From contig MCGO01000100.1 of assembly GCA_002104985.1 (NCBI GenBank), positions 84,072-148,071 of the forward strand: a stretch of DNA of 64,000 nt, in the 5' to 3' direction. Below, piece by piece: positions 36,124-46,742 of the stretch. Numbering within the stretch: the first letter of the stretch is position 1; every line of letters starts with the position of its first letter. Position numbers and translations under genes: made by a program. A model generated the notes under the pieces. It worked only from the letters and a program-made list of their open reading frames with translations. It did no database searches and was not told the DNA's origin. The stretch comes from Rhizoclosmatium globosum (Eukaryota; Chytridiomycota; Chytridiomycetes; Chytridiales; Chytriomycetaceae).

Positions 36124-37032
36124 TTACACAGACTTCACCGATTCCAAACCAAATACAGTTTTGTCTGTTCCCTTTTCAACGACTGCTGGCGGTTGATTTG
36201 GTCCACATTTGCCACCTGTTCCGCCACCAGAGGTGGTTTCTGTCTCTCGGACCCAATATAGCTTAACTTTCATTATCAATAATGATGCAATACTGAAAAT
36301 TAGCCCCCTATATCTTAATGCGATCAAGAGATTGATGTTTTCATTGTCGTCTCCTAACGCTATGCTGATTCCATACAGTACGAAACAACTACATTGGCAC
36401 ACAGTGCAAAAAATACCAGCTTTTGCAATGATGACAAAGTCTGGGCTCAAAAGGTGATCATCTGTAACTGTTTTTCTCAGGAACTGAAGAAACGCGGATA
36501 ATAACAACAAGTCACAACAGATTGTCATGATTCCAGTGAGTAAACTTGTAATTCCAATCATTTTTCTGCTAGTTGAAATGACCCATGAAGGTCCATAAGA
36601 TGCGACCGCCAACGCCACCCCCGGAAGAAACGAAATAAGACAAAGAATAGGTATCGACCATTTCATTACAATGTATGACTTTGGATTATGTCGCTCCATA
36701 ATTTTTGAGGCTCGAATCCAAGCAATTAGGATGTACATAACCATCGAACCATTAATACCAAAGATTTCCACCAGATGCGCTGTCTTTGCCTTGGCGCGAT
36801 AGTGGCTCGTTTCTATACTGCGAGAAAATCCTACAGTTGTCATAACTGCCGTTATCGTTCCCAGTGTCACGTTGATGTAAAAAGGTGTTTTGATACCAGT
36901 CCATCCTTCCTCCCGGTAAACAATATACCCACAATAACATATAAATTGAATAACTGCAGTTGCTGCAGCTATATAACCGATGGCCACTGCACAACGATCC
37001 TGCCAAATTTGGTTTGACGTGGTATTCAACAT
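36124..37032 (-). CDS. Seven-transmembrane protein, GPCR-like
   Basis: A single-exon protein of about 300 residues with seven hydrophobic segments (for example YIAAATAVIQFICYCGYIVY, WSIPILCLISFLPGVALAVA, TDDHLLSPDFVIIAKAGIF). The N-terminus MLNTTSNQ has a glycosylation site and the C-terminal tail is Gly/Pro/Lys-rich. The start at 37030-37032 is the first ATG; the frame is open a further 29 codons upstream but without ATG. The layout suggests a receptor, and no ligand or family can be named from sequence alone. A broken partial copy lies just upstream. Confidence 0.7.
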   Translation of the reverse strand: MLNTTSNQIWQDRCAVAIGYIAAATAVIQFICYCGYIVYREEGWTGIKTPFYINVTLGTITAVMTTVGFSRSIETSHYRAKAKTAHLVEIFGINGSMVMYILIAWIRASKIMERHNPKSYIVMKWSIPILCLISFLPGVALAVASYGPSWVISTSRKMIGITSLLTGIMTICCDLLLLSAFLQFLRKTVTDDHLLSPDFVIIAKAGIFCTVCQCSCFVLYGISIALGDDNENINLLIALRYRGLIFSIASLLIMKVKLYWVRETETTSGGGTGGKCGPNQPPAVVEKGTDKTVFGLESVKSV

Positions 37033-37129
37033 AGATTTACAATCAACGAATATAGAGAAAAAGGAAAATATTAATAATGATACTGCTGATAATGGTATAC
37101 TTCTGCATTGTGCTTCCAAAACCTGCCAG

Positions 37130-37420
37130 TTAACTTTCTACCTCGCGAACACAATAAAGCCGAATTTTCAAACCATCAAAGCTGTAATGCTATAAATTAG
37201 CCCAACATGTGCAAGCACGATCAACAAATTTAAGTTGTCATTCCATCCCCAACAGAAATGCTGGCTCCAATAAAAAGAAAATAAACTGGGAAACGGTGCA
37301 AACTATTCCAGCTCTCGCGATAATTAAGAAATTCAAGCTTTCGTGTTCACTATCAGACATCGCGCTTCTGAAGAAACTGAAACCAATATCAAAAATTCAA
37401 ACATCCTTTTGACTTCGTCC
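37130..37420 (-). pseudogene. Truncated, frameshifted copy of the neighbouring 7TM gene
   Basis: On the minus strand this segment translates in three frames to pieces matching the last third of the 36.1-37.0 kb gene: FLIIARAGIVCTVSQF (parent FVIIAKAGIFCTVCQC), NLNLLIVLAHVGLIYSITAL (parent INLLIALRYRGLIFSIASL) and KIRLYCVRE (parent KVKLYWVRE). Three single-base shifts separate the pieces, and everything upstream of that region of the parent is absent. The shifts alone could be sequence error, but the 5' truncation is real because the 3' end of the F-box gene follows. Confidence 0.75.
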
Positions 37421-37557
37421 ATATTGGCGAGATATATCCAGTTTAGTTAAGTTTATTGTAATGTAAAGAAAGAAATCAAATAAACCTTCGACACTGCAGA
37501 TATCCCCACTCTCATACACACCCATATCCTTCCAACAATTTTACACACCCAAGTCGT

Positions 37558-40500
37558 TTACGCATTCATTGCCCCACGATTCCTCAAGACATTTGTCTTA
37601 CGCACAGCAATCAGCCGAACCAATGGGTCCTTGAACGCCTGCAACTCCCAGTAATTGACAAACTCAGTCGCAAGTTGTTGTGGATCATCGTACTAAAAAA
37701 AACAACCAAAACAGTCAGCAACCACCAAATGAAAAAAAAGTACGTACCTCATGAACAGCCAACATTTGTTCTCCACCAATCTTGGTCTCAATCTTGAGCT
37801 TCAACAACAGCCGGCCTCGGTACTGGACACTGTACACGAACCCAGTTTCACTCTTTTCACCACCCGTGGCAGGAGGTGGAGAAACACGTTGCTGTTGCTG
37901 TTGTTGCTGTTGAAGTGCTCCAAGTCCTGGCGGGTTGGCCAAAAGCCCTGGCGGCGTGCTCATCATGTTGCTCACCATTCCTGCACTTCCAAGAGACCCA
38001 AATCGTGCACTGACGGCTGCAGGTCGTGGAGGTGGGACTGCCACATTCGATGGTGGTCCTGGTTTTTGCCATGTGTTGATTCCTGATGCCGCAGAGTTTA
38101 CAATTGTTGAAGGGGGGTTAACGGCATTTAATGCGCTGGCAGGAGGAGCCGCCCATGGGTCCATACTGTTGATGACAGGCGCGGGACCGAGGACTGATGT
38201 TGCTGGCTCGCCTTTTGGACCTTGTTGGGAAGGAAGAGGGGTATTGGAGCGAGGTGCCCAAGGGTCAGCAAATTGTTGGGAGGCAGCTGGAGTTGATGAC
38301 CATGTGGATGAAGCGGAGGTTAATTGGGCAGGATTGTTCCAGACAGTTGGATCTGTTCCCCATGAAGAAGGTTGCGTGGTAACGGGAGGTGGAACAGGAG
38401 CAGTGGCCCAAGATGGGAGTGTACTGGAGGGAATTTGTGGTGGCTGTTGCTGTTGTTGTTGGTATTGCAGTCCTGGTCCCGGAGCTGTAAAAGCAGCAAC
38501 GGCAGCAGCTGTCTTTGAATCTTCCAAAATCGAAGTGGAAGTGCCTCTTCTTCTACGACCACTTGCAATAACAACAGGAGCCTCTTCACCCTCTACACCG
38601 CCAGTAGGAGGAGCAACTGGGGTAGGTGTTGACGCAGATTCCCTATTCATGGACATTCGGCTCGCCCGTCCACTAAACAGCAAAACTCCGGTCTCTCCTG
38701 TTGGAGTAGTAATCATGGGAGGAGCAGCGACACTCGCAACTACTGGGTTTGGCGCAATTCCAACAGGAGCGTTCCACGAAGCAGTGCGGCCATCTGGAGG
38801 AGGAGGACCTGACGGAATTCCCACACTGATTCTACGTTTTGGTTCCATGTCCTTATTGGCTGGTGGCGGTGCAACGTAAGCAGGTTCATCGTTCAGAGCC
38901 GCACTTTCGGCATTGGGAGATGTGACAGGAATAAACGCCGCGACATCAGCACGCAAAATCGAACTAGGGCGCTTCTTGATCGTTTTGGGACTTTGTTCAG
39001 AGGAGCCTGGGGTTGGAGCGCTAATTTTAAGACCTTTTGCAGCAGCGGCAGCCAAAAATGCAGCTTGTTTGCTTGCGGTGTCGTCGTCTTCCTCTGCAAC
39101 AGACTGCAACGATCCTGCTGCATTCAAACTCAACGACGACTCTGGTCGAGGGAAATTTGCAGCCGCCAAAAACTTTTCGTGTAAATCAACTTGAGACAAG
39201 GAAGGAGACGAGTGCTGAGGAGTGGAACGCATAGAACCACCGCTTCCTGTACTTCCATACTCTGCCGAAAGCATATTTCCGCCTGATCGTCGCTTTTCCT
39301 TAATTTTTTCCGCACGCTCGTGTTTCAGTGCTTCTTGCAATTCATCAACATCTTCTTCGTCAGCACGCGCAGAAAGCCCTAGTAAACTCTTGCGGTGACG
39401 CAAAGTCTTGGACTGACGACGGGTACCTGTGGAGCTTGAATTCGCTGCTGATTCTTGTAATGCCTTGTATTCGGCGGCTTCTTTTTCATCCATCGACATG
39501 AAAGCATTCGATAGTGATGCCGGTTGGAGTTCAGGACTTTTGAGCATCGCTACTTTCGCAAATCCACTCTCTGTTCTTCCTACTTTGGCGAGATTTCCAA
39601 GAACAGATTGGTTTCCATAAGACACTTCAACTTTCAGGTCAGACATCATGTGCTGCATTTGCATAACAGGTGACATTGGTGGAGACAGCATTCCGGCCGT
39701 TGGATCAGCGCCATTGTCACCTTCAACAGGACGTTTTGCTAACCGGGTCAATCCATCCTTTTCAAGAGTACATTCAAGGTCATCACCACCTTCAACAGCA
39801 TATTCCTTCACGTAGGAAGAGCAAACGAGTTCGCAACCATCCAACACAAGCATTTCAAGTTTCTTTGTTTTAGAAACCATTTTGTGGATTGCAAGTGGGG
39901 TGATGAGGTCGCAGCCACTCAAGTATAATTCTTCTAGATTTGGAGTTTCAGGGTAAATAGTAGTGGCATGACGGGTGATGGCATTGATTGTTGTATCTGT
40001 CACGGCATCGCAGAATGAAATGTCAAGGGATCGAAGATGAGGACAGGAGGAGAAAAGCGGCGAAAGGGACTCGTCTGTAATCTTCGAGCAGGATTCAAGA
40101 ATGAGGATTTCGAGGAATGGACAGTGAGATATTGTGAAAGATAGAAGTGGATTTGTGATTTGGGTGTTGCGAAGGTTGAGGAATTTCAGAGGACGACGAA
40201 TATCAGGCTGTGTGATTATTTGTTAATTTATCTTGTGGAAGCTAGAATAGGAGGAATGCAATTCGCTCCTCATTCCCTTGAATCTTCGGGATCCCTTATA
40301 CATAGTAGAGTTTAAATTTTCAGCATTCTTCCTCCCCATTCGCCGCAAAAAACATTACGACCTCATAATTCACGACTCGTGATATTGACAAAAGATTGCT
40401 CCTGTGTGACGTGTGTATGGGTTTACTCACCATTATCGCAAGGTCCAAGCCTAGTTCAGGTTCCCGACATTCACTCAGATCAAGCTCCAGCATAGCACCA

Positions 40501-41124
40501 GCAAACTTGACAATAGGAACAAGGGATCCAACCGAGAGATTCGTGAAGGCAGCATCGAGTCTGTGTGAGTATGGTATCCAAGTTGTAGGTTTTAACAAGC
40601 ACAGATTATCCGTGGTACACACCTCAGCAACTTTGAGCATCGCTTCGCAAGTAAAGGAATGAAAGCATCTGACACAGGACAGCCAGGCAGTTCGAGCTGC
40701 ATCAGGTGTTCGCAGTGCGTCGCAATAGACTGCACAATCATGTTACTCATGTGGAAGACGGAGCCGAGCCGCAGGATTCGCAGCGAGTTCTTAGTCAGCT
40801 GCAGCGCACCGTCGAGGTCGCCGATCATCACGTTGTCCGCCGCCGCGCCGCACAGATCGAGTTCGGTGACGAGGGCGGCGTACTTGTCCAGCGCCAAGGC
40901 CGCGAGAAGCCGCTCAAACGAGTCGCTGTTAGTCAGCGGCGGACACCGATACAAAGCCGAGAGCGCCGCCGATGTCCACGTGCGGTGAACAAGCGCTAGC
41001 TTGACAAGATCACGCCCGCCGCCTTCGTTCGGTCGCCGCCACTACCCATGAATACTCCGATGCGCTGCACTGCCGCCATCGGTAGTCGGTACACGGCTCC
41101 GATATATCCCTCGTTGCTGCTCAT
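37558..41124 (-). CDS. F-box and leucine-rich repeat protein with long disordered C-terminal half
   Basis: The start at 41124 leads to an F-box (RLPMAAVQRIGVFM, then RDLVKLALVHRTWTSAALSA) that is joined in frame only if the GGG on the coding strand (41015-41017) gains one G. LRRs of the AMN1/FBXL type follow (LVTELDLCGAAADN, LLELDLSECREP, LRSLDISFCDAVTD, LEELYLSGCDLITP). From about 39.8 to 37.9 kb the protein is Ser/Pro/Ala/Gln-rich with poly-Gln runs. A conserved-looking end domain (QYRGRLLLKLKIETKIG, EFVNYWELQAFKDPL) closes it in a last exon, 37558-37693. It is probably a substrate receptor of an SCF ubiquitin ligase; targets unknown. Confidence 0.8.
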
Positions 41125-41220
41125 TGGTGTTCGAGGGAAATGAAGATGTTCTGGAAAAAAGGCAACACTTGTTCTACTCAAATTAATCCCAGAATAAATA
41201 AACTAATTAGAGAAAAAAAA

Positions 41221-43056
41221 TTACATCGCCCCATTCCACTGCTGAGGTGGTTGTCCCATCTGTACACCCATTGATTGCTGATATGGTGTTGCTGTTGTCG
41301 ACGCTCTTCTTTCATTACTCGATTGCCAACGCAATTCCACTACATCGTACCCTTCGTCCTTCAGAAACACTTGCTTCATGCTTCCGTACACTATCTGGCC
41401 TTGAAAACTTTTTCTGACACCATCGACAGCTATATGGTTTCTCATCTGGGTATGTGTAACTGGTGTCGCTTCAAGTCATTACTCCGACCAAACGCTTTTC
41501 GCACGAATGGCACTTGAACGGTTTCAACAAGCTGCAGAAGACGATCCTGAAGATCCAAGAGATGTTGTCGAAGACTGCTGATTGTGCAAATTCTTCAACT
41601 TGCGATGCGCAGCCTTATCCAATTCCCAACCCCCCTTCTCCATCCTCATCATTCTTCTCTTCTTCTTCTTCTTCCTCTTCCTCATCTCCAGATTCACTAG
41701 GACTTCCTCCATCCCCACCACTCCCACTTCTCTTTTCCTTTCTCTGTTGTTCAATCGCTGTTTCCGCCAACCCACTCAAGTCAGGACCCACACGAATTCC
41801 CCTGTCTTGACCAACATTTCCAGTGCACTTCCAGAATTTCCACTTACGCCACCATTCACACGTCCTCCCACTCCACCCACAACTCCGGCACTCGCAGGCC
41901 CACTTCCTCCCGGTCGTGCAGAATACGAAGAAGGAGGCATACCGACAGCACTTTAATAGGAGTATTAGGCGTTGTTCGGCTTTGCTGTTGTTGGTGCATC
42001 ATATACAATTGATACTGCTGTTGTTGCTGCGGAGTCATTGCCGGCATGTTTGGGCGTTGTGGGTATTGTGCTTGCAATTGATTTGTGTTGTTGCTGTTGC
42101 TGCTGATGTTGTGGATGTTGAAATGTTGTTGATGTGTTTGTTGTTGGTAGGGACCATGTGGCGGTGGCGGTGGATATTGATGCGGTGGTAATGGCGGGTA
42201 TGAGAATTATAATGTGGACTGAGTAAGGGCCCTTGTCCAGATGAAGAAGATGGATTATAATGGGAAGGATGCTGGTATGGGTGGTGTCCGTGGGGCGAGT
42301 AAGGAGAGTGGGGTCGTGATGAGCTCATAGGTCCACCCGCGATCGTGGCATTTGTTGCGGCGGTAGCATAGGAGACGCATTCGTGGCATAAATATTAGGT
42401 GCGCTGTTTCTATGTTGATGTTGCTGGTGTTGTTGCTGATGTTGTTGTTGGTGGTGTTGTGGTTGGTGATGATGGATTGGGTTATGGATCTGGGCGGGTT
42501 GAGATATTGACTGCGAATAGTCAGATCGAGTGCCTCTCAGTAAATCAGTCACAGAGGGCAGTGGGGTCGTTGGAGTCTTTGGAGGACCATTGACGCCTGG
42601 AGACTGCAGTGTCAATGGAGCAAAGGCGTTTGCGAGTGGAGTTGTTGGAAAGGCCGACTGTTGCGATCCCGGTGCCGCCGAGCCCGAGTAGATGCGCTGG
42701 CTTGAAATGGGCGGGATTGAGATTGGCGGGAGTGGCTGGGGCGGCATTGGCGGGGCACTGGCAGGAAGGGCCGCTGCCTCAGACGAGGTTGAGGGTTGTT
42801 TCGGCCGCAACAAGGGCTGCATCTGTTGTTGTTCCCTTGAATCGAAGCGGTAGTTTGCATCGTGCCGTTCCAGTCGTTGCGCATCGTCGGGGCTGCTCCG
42901 CTGCTCCAAAGTGCCCGCATCCATTTCCGCATCAACAAGGTCCCGAAGCTGTCCCATCGCACTCGTAAACATGGCTACTTTGCCCGCCCGCAATTGTGAT
43001 TCGTCAAAGTGACCGTCCGCCGAAGCGGCAGCTCCAGTGGCTGTTTCAAGTTGCAT
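41221..43056 (-). CDS. Gln/His/Pro-rich C2H2 zinc-finger protein, frame broken in several places
   Basis: The start at 43056 gives a short acidic helix region (MGQLRDLVDAEMDAGT) and then low-complexity Pro/Ser, His/Gln and poly-Gln segments. Near the end are two C2H2-type fingers: KPFKCHSCEK with FGRSNDLKRHQLH, and EKPYSCRWCQKKFSRPDSVR followed by KH. The C-terminal tail is Gln-rich (QMGQPPQQWNGAM). The pieces lie in different frames; about nine single-base shifts, almost all in short homopolymers (for example 42336-42338, and near 41502 and 41453), are needed for continuity. A DNA-binding regulator is likely. Finger 2 lacks a clear second His. Either this stretch is poorly assembled or the gene is decaying. 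Confidence 0.6.
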
Positions 43057-43377
43057 TTTTGGAACCACCAGAAAATTTGTCTCCTCGTCTCCAGTCCAAT
43101 TGACATTTCACCACTTTCCGGAGACAAGATGAAACAAACGGTTGGATCCATGTCGTGCCTTTGTTTCAAACGTCAGACTACTCACACACACACACTCACG
43201 AACCTGCATCATTCGTAGTTTTAAGAATAATTGTCAAAGTTATTTAAGTGCCACCTTGGGCTTGTAACCCTCGTTTTTTCATTTCGTCACCAGAACGTAC
43301 CATCTTGGCAAAAACTGGCCTCATACTAATCAAACAGTACCTACAGATTAAGATACTTTATTTTCATCGACCCAAAC

Positions 43378-44237
43378 TCAACAGGAGACGGAACTCGGAT
43401 TACATGCCCATTCCAATATATGTTTCCCAAACTCATCATTTGTGTAGTTACAAATGCATCCAAATGCACAGGCCCATTCTCCAAACTTTGTGCACGGTAT
43501 TCCATTGGCAATGTTGACTGTTGATATTTTGGTTGTAGTTGCTGTCGTAGTTATTGATGTCGTTTTTCGCTGTGTTGTGATTAAAATGGTCGTACTAGTT
43601 GTCGAGCTGATGGTAGAGCGTCTTGAGCTCGTGCTAGTTGAGATCGAACTTGAGGTACTAGTTCTACTAGTTGAACTGGTTGTCAAACTTAATTTAGTAT
43701 TTGAGGTTGACGTAGATGGCGTTTTGGTGTTAGTCTTTGTTGTGGTTGTTGTTGCTCCAGGTGGAAGAATTACAGGCCCATCATCACACCATTTCCAAGT
43801 AATTGGAACTCGACCCTAACATACAAATATGTTATTTACGGAAAGCACCGTATGAAATAGTAACTCAATACCTTTACAATCGCACCAATCTGAGGAAACT
43901 GTCCCTCTGTAAAGTCCAAATCATAAAACTTGCAACCCGTACACCGATCCGCGACCGTCACCGTCAAAGTTCCATTTGGGCCAGTTGCACAAATTGTTCT
44001 ACCACAGACTAACGCATGATTCGGATTGAAGTCTCCAACCGGCATTGTCAAATCATATAAGAGATGACTGACTGCGACTATTTTATCAGTATCACGAAGG
44101 ATACTGCCACAGGCTCCATAACTATCTCCAGTATTGTAATACGTTCCTTCTCCAGACATGATGACACCATCTGCGCGGGTTTTGGTAGCAAAAGCGAGGA
44201 GGGATGCCAAGATCAAGAAGGTATGAGTAAGCATCAT
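43378..44237 (-). CDS. Secreted DPBB/expansin-like protein with chitin-binding-type module
   Basis: The start at 44237 opens a signal peptide (MMLTHTFLILASLLAFATKT). The double-psi beta-barrel domain shows GEGTYYNTGDSYGACG, ALVCGRTICATGPNG, VTVADRCTGCKFYDLDFTEG and, after an intron, GRVPITWKWC, as in RlpA/expansin-like fungal proteins. A Thr/Ser linker of about 80 residues leads to a Cys-rich end (GIPCTKFGEWACAFGCICNY) that matches the last module of the chitinase at 8.7 kb. It likely loosens or binds wall polysaccharide without hydrolysis; this is inference from the family. Confidence 0.87.
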
Positions 44238-44504
44238 GCTATGCGGTTGCGAACGTAAAGCAGTTTGAAAGAGACTAGACAATTAGACGACAGACTGTCA
44301 CTTTTGATGATTGACAGTGAAGCTTAATTTCTCGAATCCATGCCAGTGTGTCAAAACAAACAAGGGGTACTCCCACTCATCATCCGTTGACAGGGGGGAT
44401 TCATTCTCCGCCACTAAGAACCTTATTAATATTCTAAAACGTTACTAATACAATAAACGAAGCCGAAAATTTGGAATGCATTTTACTAGTATTCCTTTCT
44501 TTCC

Positions 44505-45133
44505 TCACACATAAAACAACGTCACTTTACTTCTATTCACGAGGTTCTGGCCATCGTAGAAGCTTGTTTCAATAACCGTGTTTCCACTGAGACGTCGAAT
44601 TAACGCTATTGTGAGACGGACAATGAGACATTACCTCAACACTTCCGCAGGAATCATGGCCGCATCATCCGCTGCCTCCATCTAAAACTGTTTGAATATA
44701 CATTTTTCGCTTGTTCATAATATCTTACGAGGTTCTGCCATGTATTCGTGCTTCCAGGAATGACGAAGCCAAATTCAAAATGCCAACTCTCAACAAGTTG
44801 CTCATGGACAAAAACACTTTGAACAACACGGAAATGATTGATGAGTTCTTTGGAAGTAAAGTCTATTTCTCGTGACACTTGTTTACATTTCAAAATCTCT
44901 CTTGGGATTCTTGCTATTTAGAAGTTACAAACGTAATATTCTCTTGCTCAATCGGCTACCTTCTTTTCCATATGCTGTTAAGGCATCCGTCCATTCGTTG
45001 CTCTCCCACATCACTTTGCCAGTTTTGGCGTCTCTCAAGTTCATCCAGTTACTGTATCGTTGTGTTAGCCACAATCGCTGCTTGGAAGGCAAGTATACAT
45101 TTGGAAGCCCTCAATGATCGCAGAAGAAGCCAT
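44505..45133 (-). CDS. PDE6D: Prenyl-binding protein PDE6D (GMP-PDE delta)
   Basis: Immunoglobulin-like carrier that solubilises prenylated GTPases and delivers cargo to cilia. The start at 45133 and a 47-nt type of intron give IEGFQINWMNLRDAKTGKVM, then ARIPREILKCKQVSREIDF, then ESWHFEFGFVIPGSTNTWQN, MIPAEVL and TSFYDGQNLVNRSKVTLFYV. All the signature blocks of PDE6D are in order and the length (about 150 residues) is right. Four introns. Confidence 0.93.
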
Positions 45134-45631
45134 TTCAACAAAGGTAAGTTATGAGTTAATGTTTCCTTCTTTTTTTCAAACAGTTCTAACAAAGAAAGGA
45201 AGAAGAGGGAGGAAAAGAAATGTAGCATCGTCCCAAAAGACGACCTCAATTGATCTTCGAGAGATCAATAAAGGTACAAACGGAGGATAAAGACTGGTCG
45301 TAAAAGAGTTTGCTCAGCTGCAGCCCAAAGGCGCTGCGTCACTCCCTCCTTTTCCACCCAATCCCATCCAAAGCTCGAGATATGATGTCCAATCAATGAG
45401 TATTGCGCGGTGTCTGGACCTGAAAGGCAATGTAAACCAAACAAGGAATTTATCCGGGCGTATGAGAAAATGTATGAAGGAGATGGATGCAGGAAGGAAG
45501 AAACCAGATGGTATGCTAGAAAAGCAGATGCAGAGATGAAAGGTGAGTCTGGATCTGCATGATTGAAGAAGAACAGTGTTTGGAGTCAAGTTTTTGGAAG
45601 GTGCAGAAAAAGAAGCTCAACACCAAACCAA
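45134..45631. other. Divergent intergenic region between PDE6D and the SH3 gene
   Basis: About 500 bases. A Met/Lys-rich open stretch at 45.46-45.54 kb ends next to GGTGAGTCTGG and could be a 5' exon of the SH3 gene, but nothing confirms it. Otherwise nothing recognised. Confidence 0.4.
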
Positions 45632-46227
45632 ATGACCACCAGCAAAATATTGACCCGAGGGGAGAAAGCATACCGAGAGGATCTATTCGATAACATTGTA
45701 CACCACCTCGAGTCTCTGCATAAGCAAGGTTGGATAACAACACATTCCTTTGGTGAGTCAATCAAAACTTGGGTATCCACCCTACTGCACCTCCCGTCTT
45801 ACAAATCCAACTACAATGCAGATGTTATGGTCCAAGGCGTGTTATACGATAAGTCCGATCCAGAGGGCGCCAAGCAGGGAAGAGACCCAGCATCCATTGC
45901 TGCTGCACCAGTCGACTCTACCAAGCTTGGAGGTGGTGGACAAGGTCACGGTGTGAATGTGTTTGGACGCAAGATTAGTATCGGGAATTCAACAACGTAT
46001 CTTGTTGCTATCGAAGACTTTACCGCACAGCAACCGGGAGACTTGGATTTCAGGAGAGGAGACACGATTGAGCATCTCTCTGATGGTATGATAGCTTTCA
46101 CGACTTTTCTACACACGTTCACTAAGTTAATGTTGATTTTATAGTTGACGAAAACTGGGCACGGGGGCGTGTGAATGGCCAGGAAGGAATCTTTCCAAAG
46201 TCGTTCGCTGTAATGCCAAACAAATAA
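45632..46227 (+). CDS. SH3-domain protein, Lsb1/Pin3-like layout
   Basis: The N-terminal part is a short helical segment (EDLFDNIVHHLESLHKQGWI) and the C-terminal part is an SH3 domain: YLVAIEDFTAQQPGDLDFRR, DTIEHLSD, then after an intron ENWARGRVNGQEGIFPKSF. The order resembles yeast Lsb1/Pin3, actin-patch proteins that bind Las17/WASP. A GTGAGT...GCAG segment of 69 nt (about 45752-45820) is a likely intron although it contains no stop and is divisible by three. The start at 45632 is the first in-frame ATG of the open frame; a 5' exon is possible. Confidence 0.75.
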
Positions 46228-46634
46228 GCATTAGTTTCGGGAGCATATGTCAAGAAAATAAAATGAGCATAATTACACTTTTATTGTCATTTGTGAAACG
46301 ATGAAAATCTCACTCCTTCTCTTGGTCATATTATTCAGTCAATTATGAAATCAACGTTCTTGATTTATTGATTTCTTCTTCGGCCAAGAGGCGGAGATAT
46401 GACCGCAGGTGAGATCCAACAGGATGAGAAATACTATTGTGGCTGATACACATTCAACTGTGATCCACCAAACATCCACTGAAACCTGAGTACAAAAGCG
46501 AATTTGCCTGATCAGAATCAATGAAATGCAGAATGCGGCTTCTCGCTCATTAAGTAATCAGGGTCCTGCCACCACACACGGCTGAGGCGGCGGCTGCATG
46601 TGATACGATGTGATTGCGCGACCAACACGATAAT

Positions 46635-46692
46635 CCCCAAAATGAGGGTTTACAATTGCCAAAATTTTTTGGGGCGGAACGGCTCGTGGGAG
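46635..46692 (+). promoter_or_regulatory. Conserved promoter block upstream of MFS copy A
   Basis: CCCCAAAATGAGGGTT at 46635-46650, AAAATTTTTTGGGG at 46661-46674 and GGCTCGTGGGAG at 46681-46692 occur in the same order before MFS copy B. CCCCAAAA and TTTTGGGG form an inverted repeat. The block ends about 50 bases before the start codon. Confidence 0.65.
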
Positions 46693-46742
46693 ACAAAAAG
46701 CAAACAATTACGAATCAATTATTATACTACCAAATCCAACAA

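Noticed and set aside
37935..38879. Plus-strand Gly/Ala-rich frame of 314 codons
   Set aside because: Antisense shadow of the repetitive Pro/Ala/Ser region of the F-box/LRR gene; no ATG context or domain.
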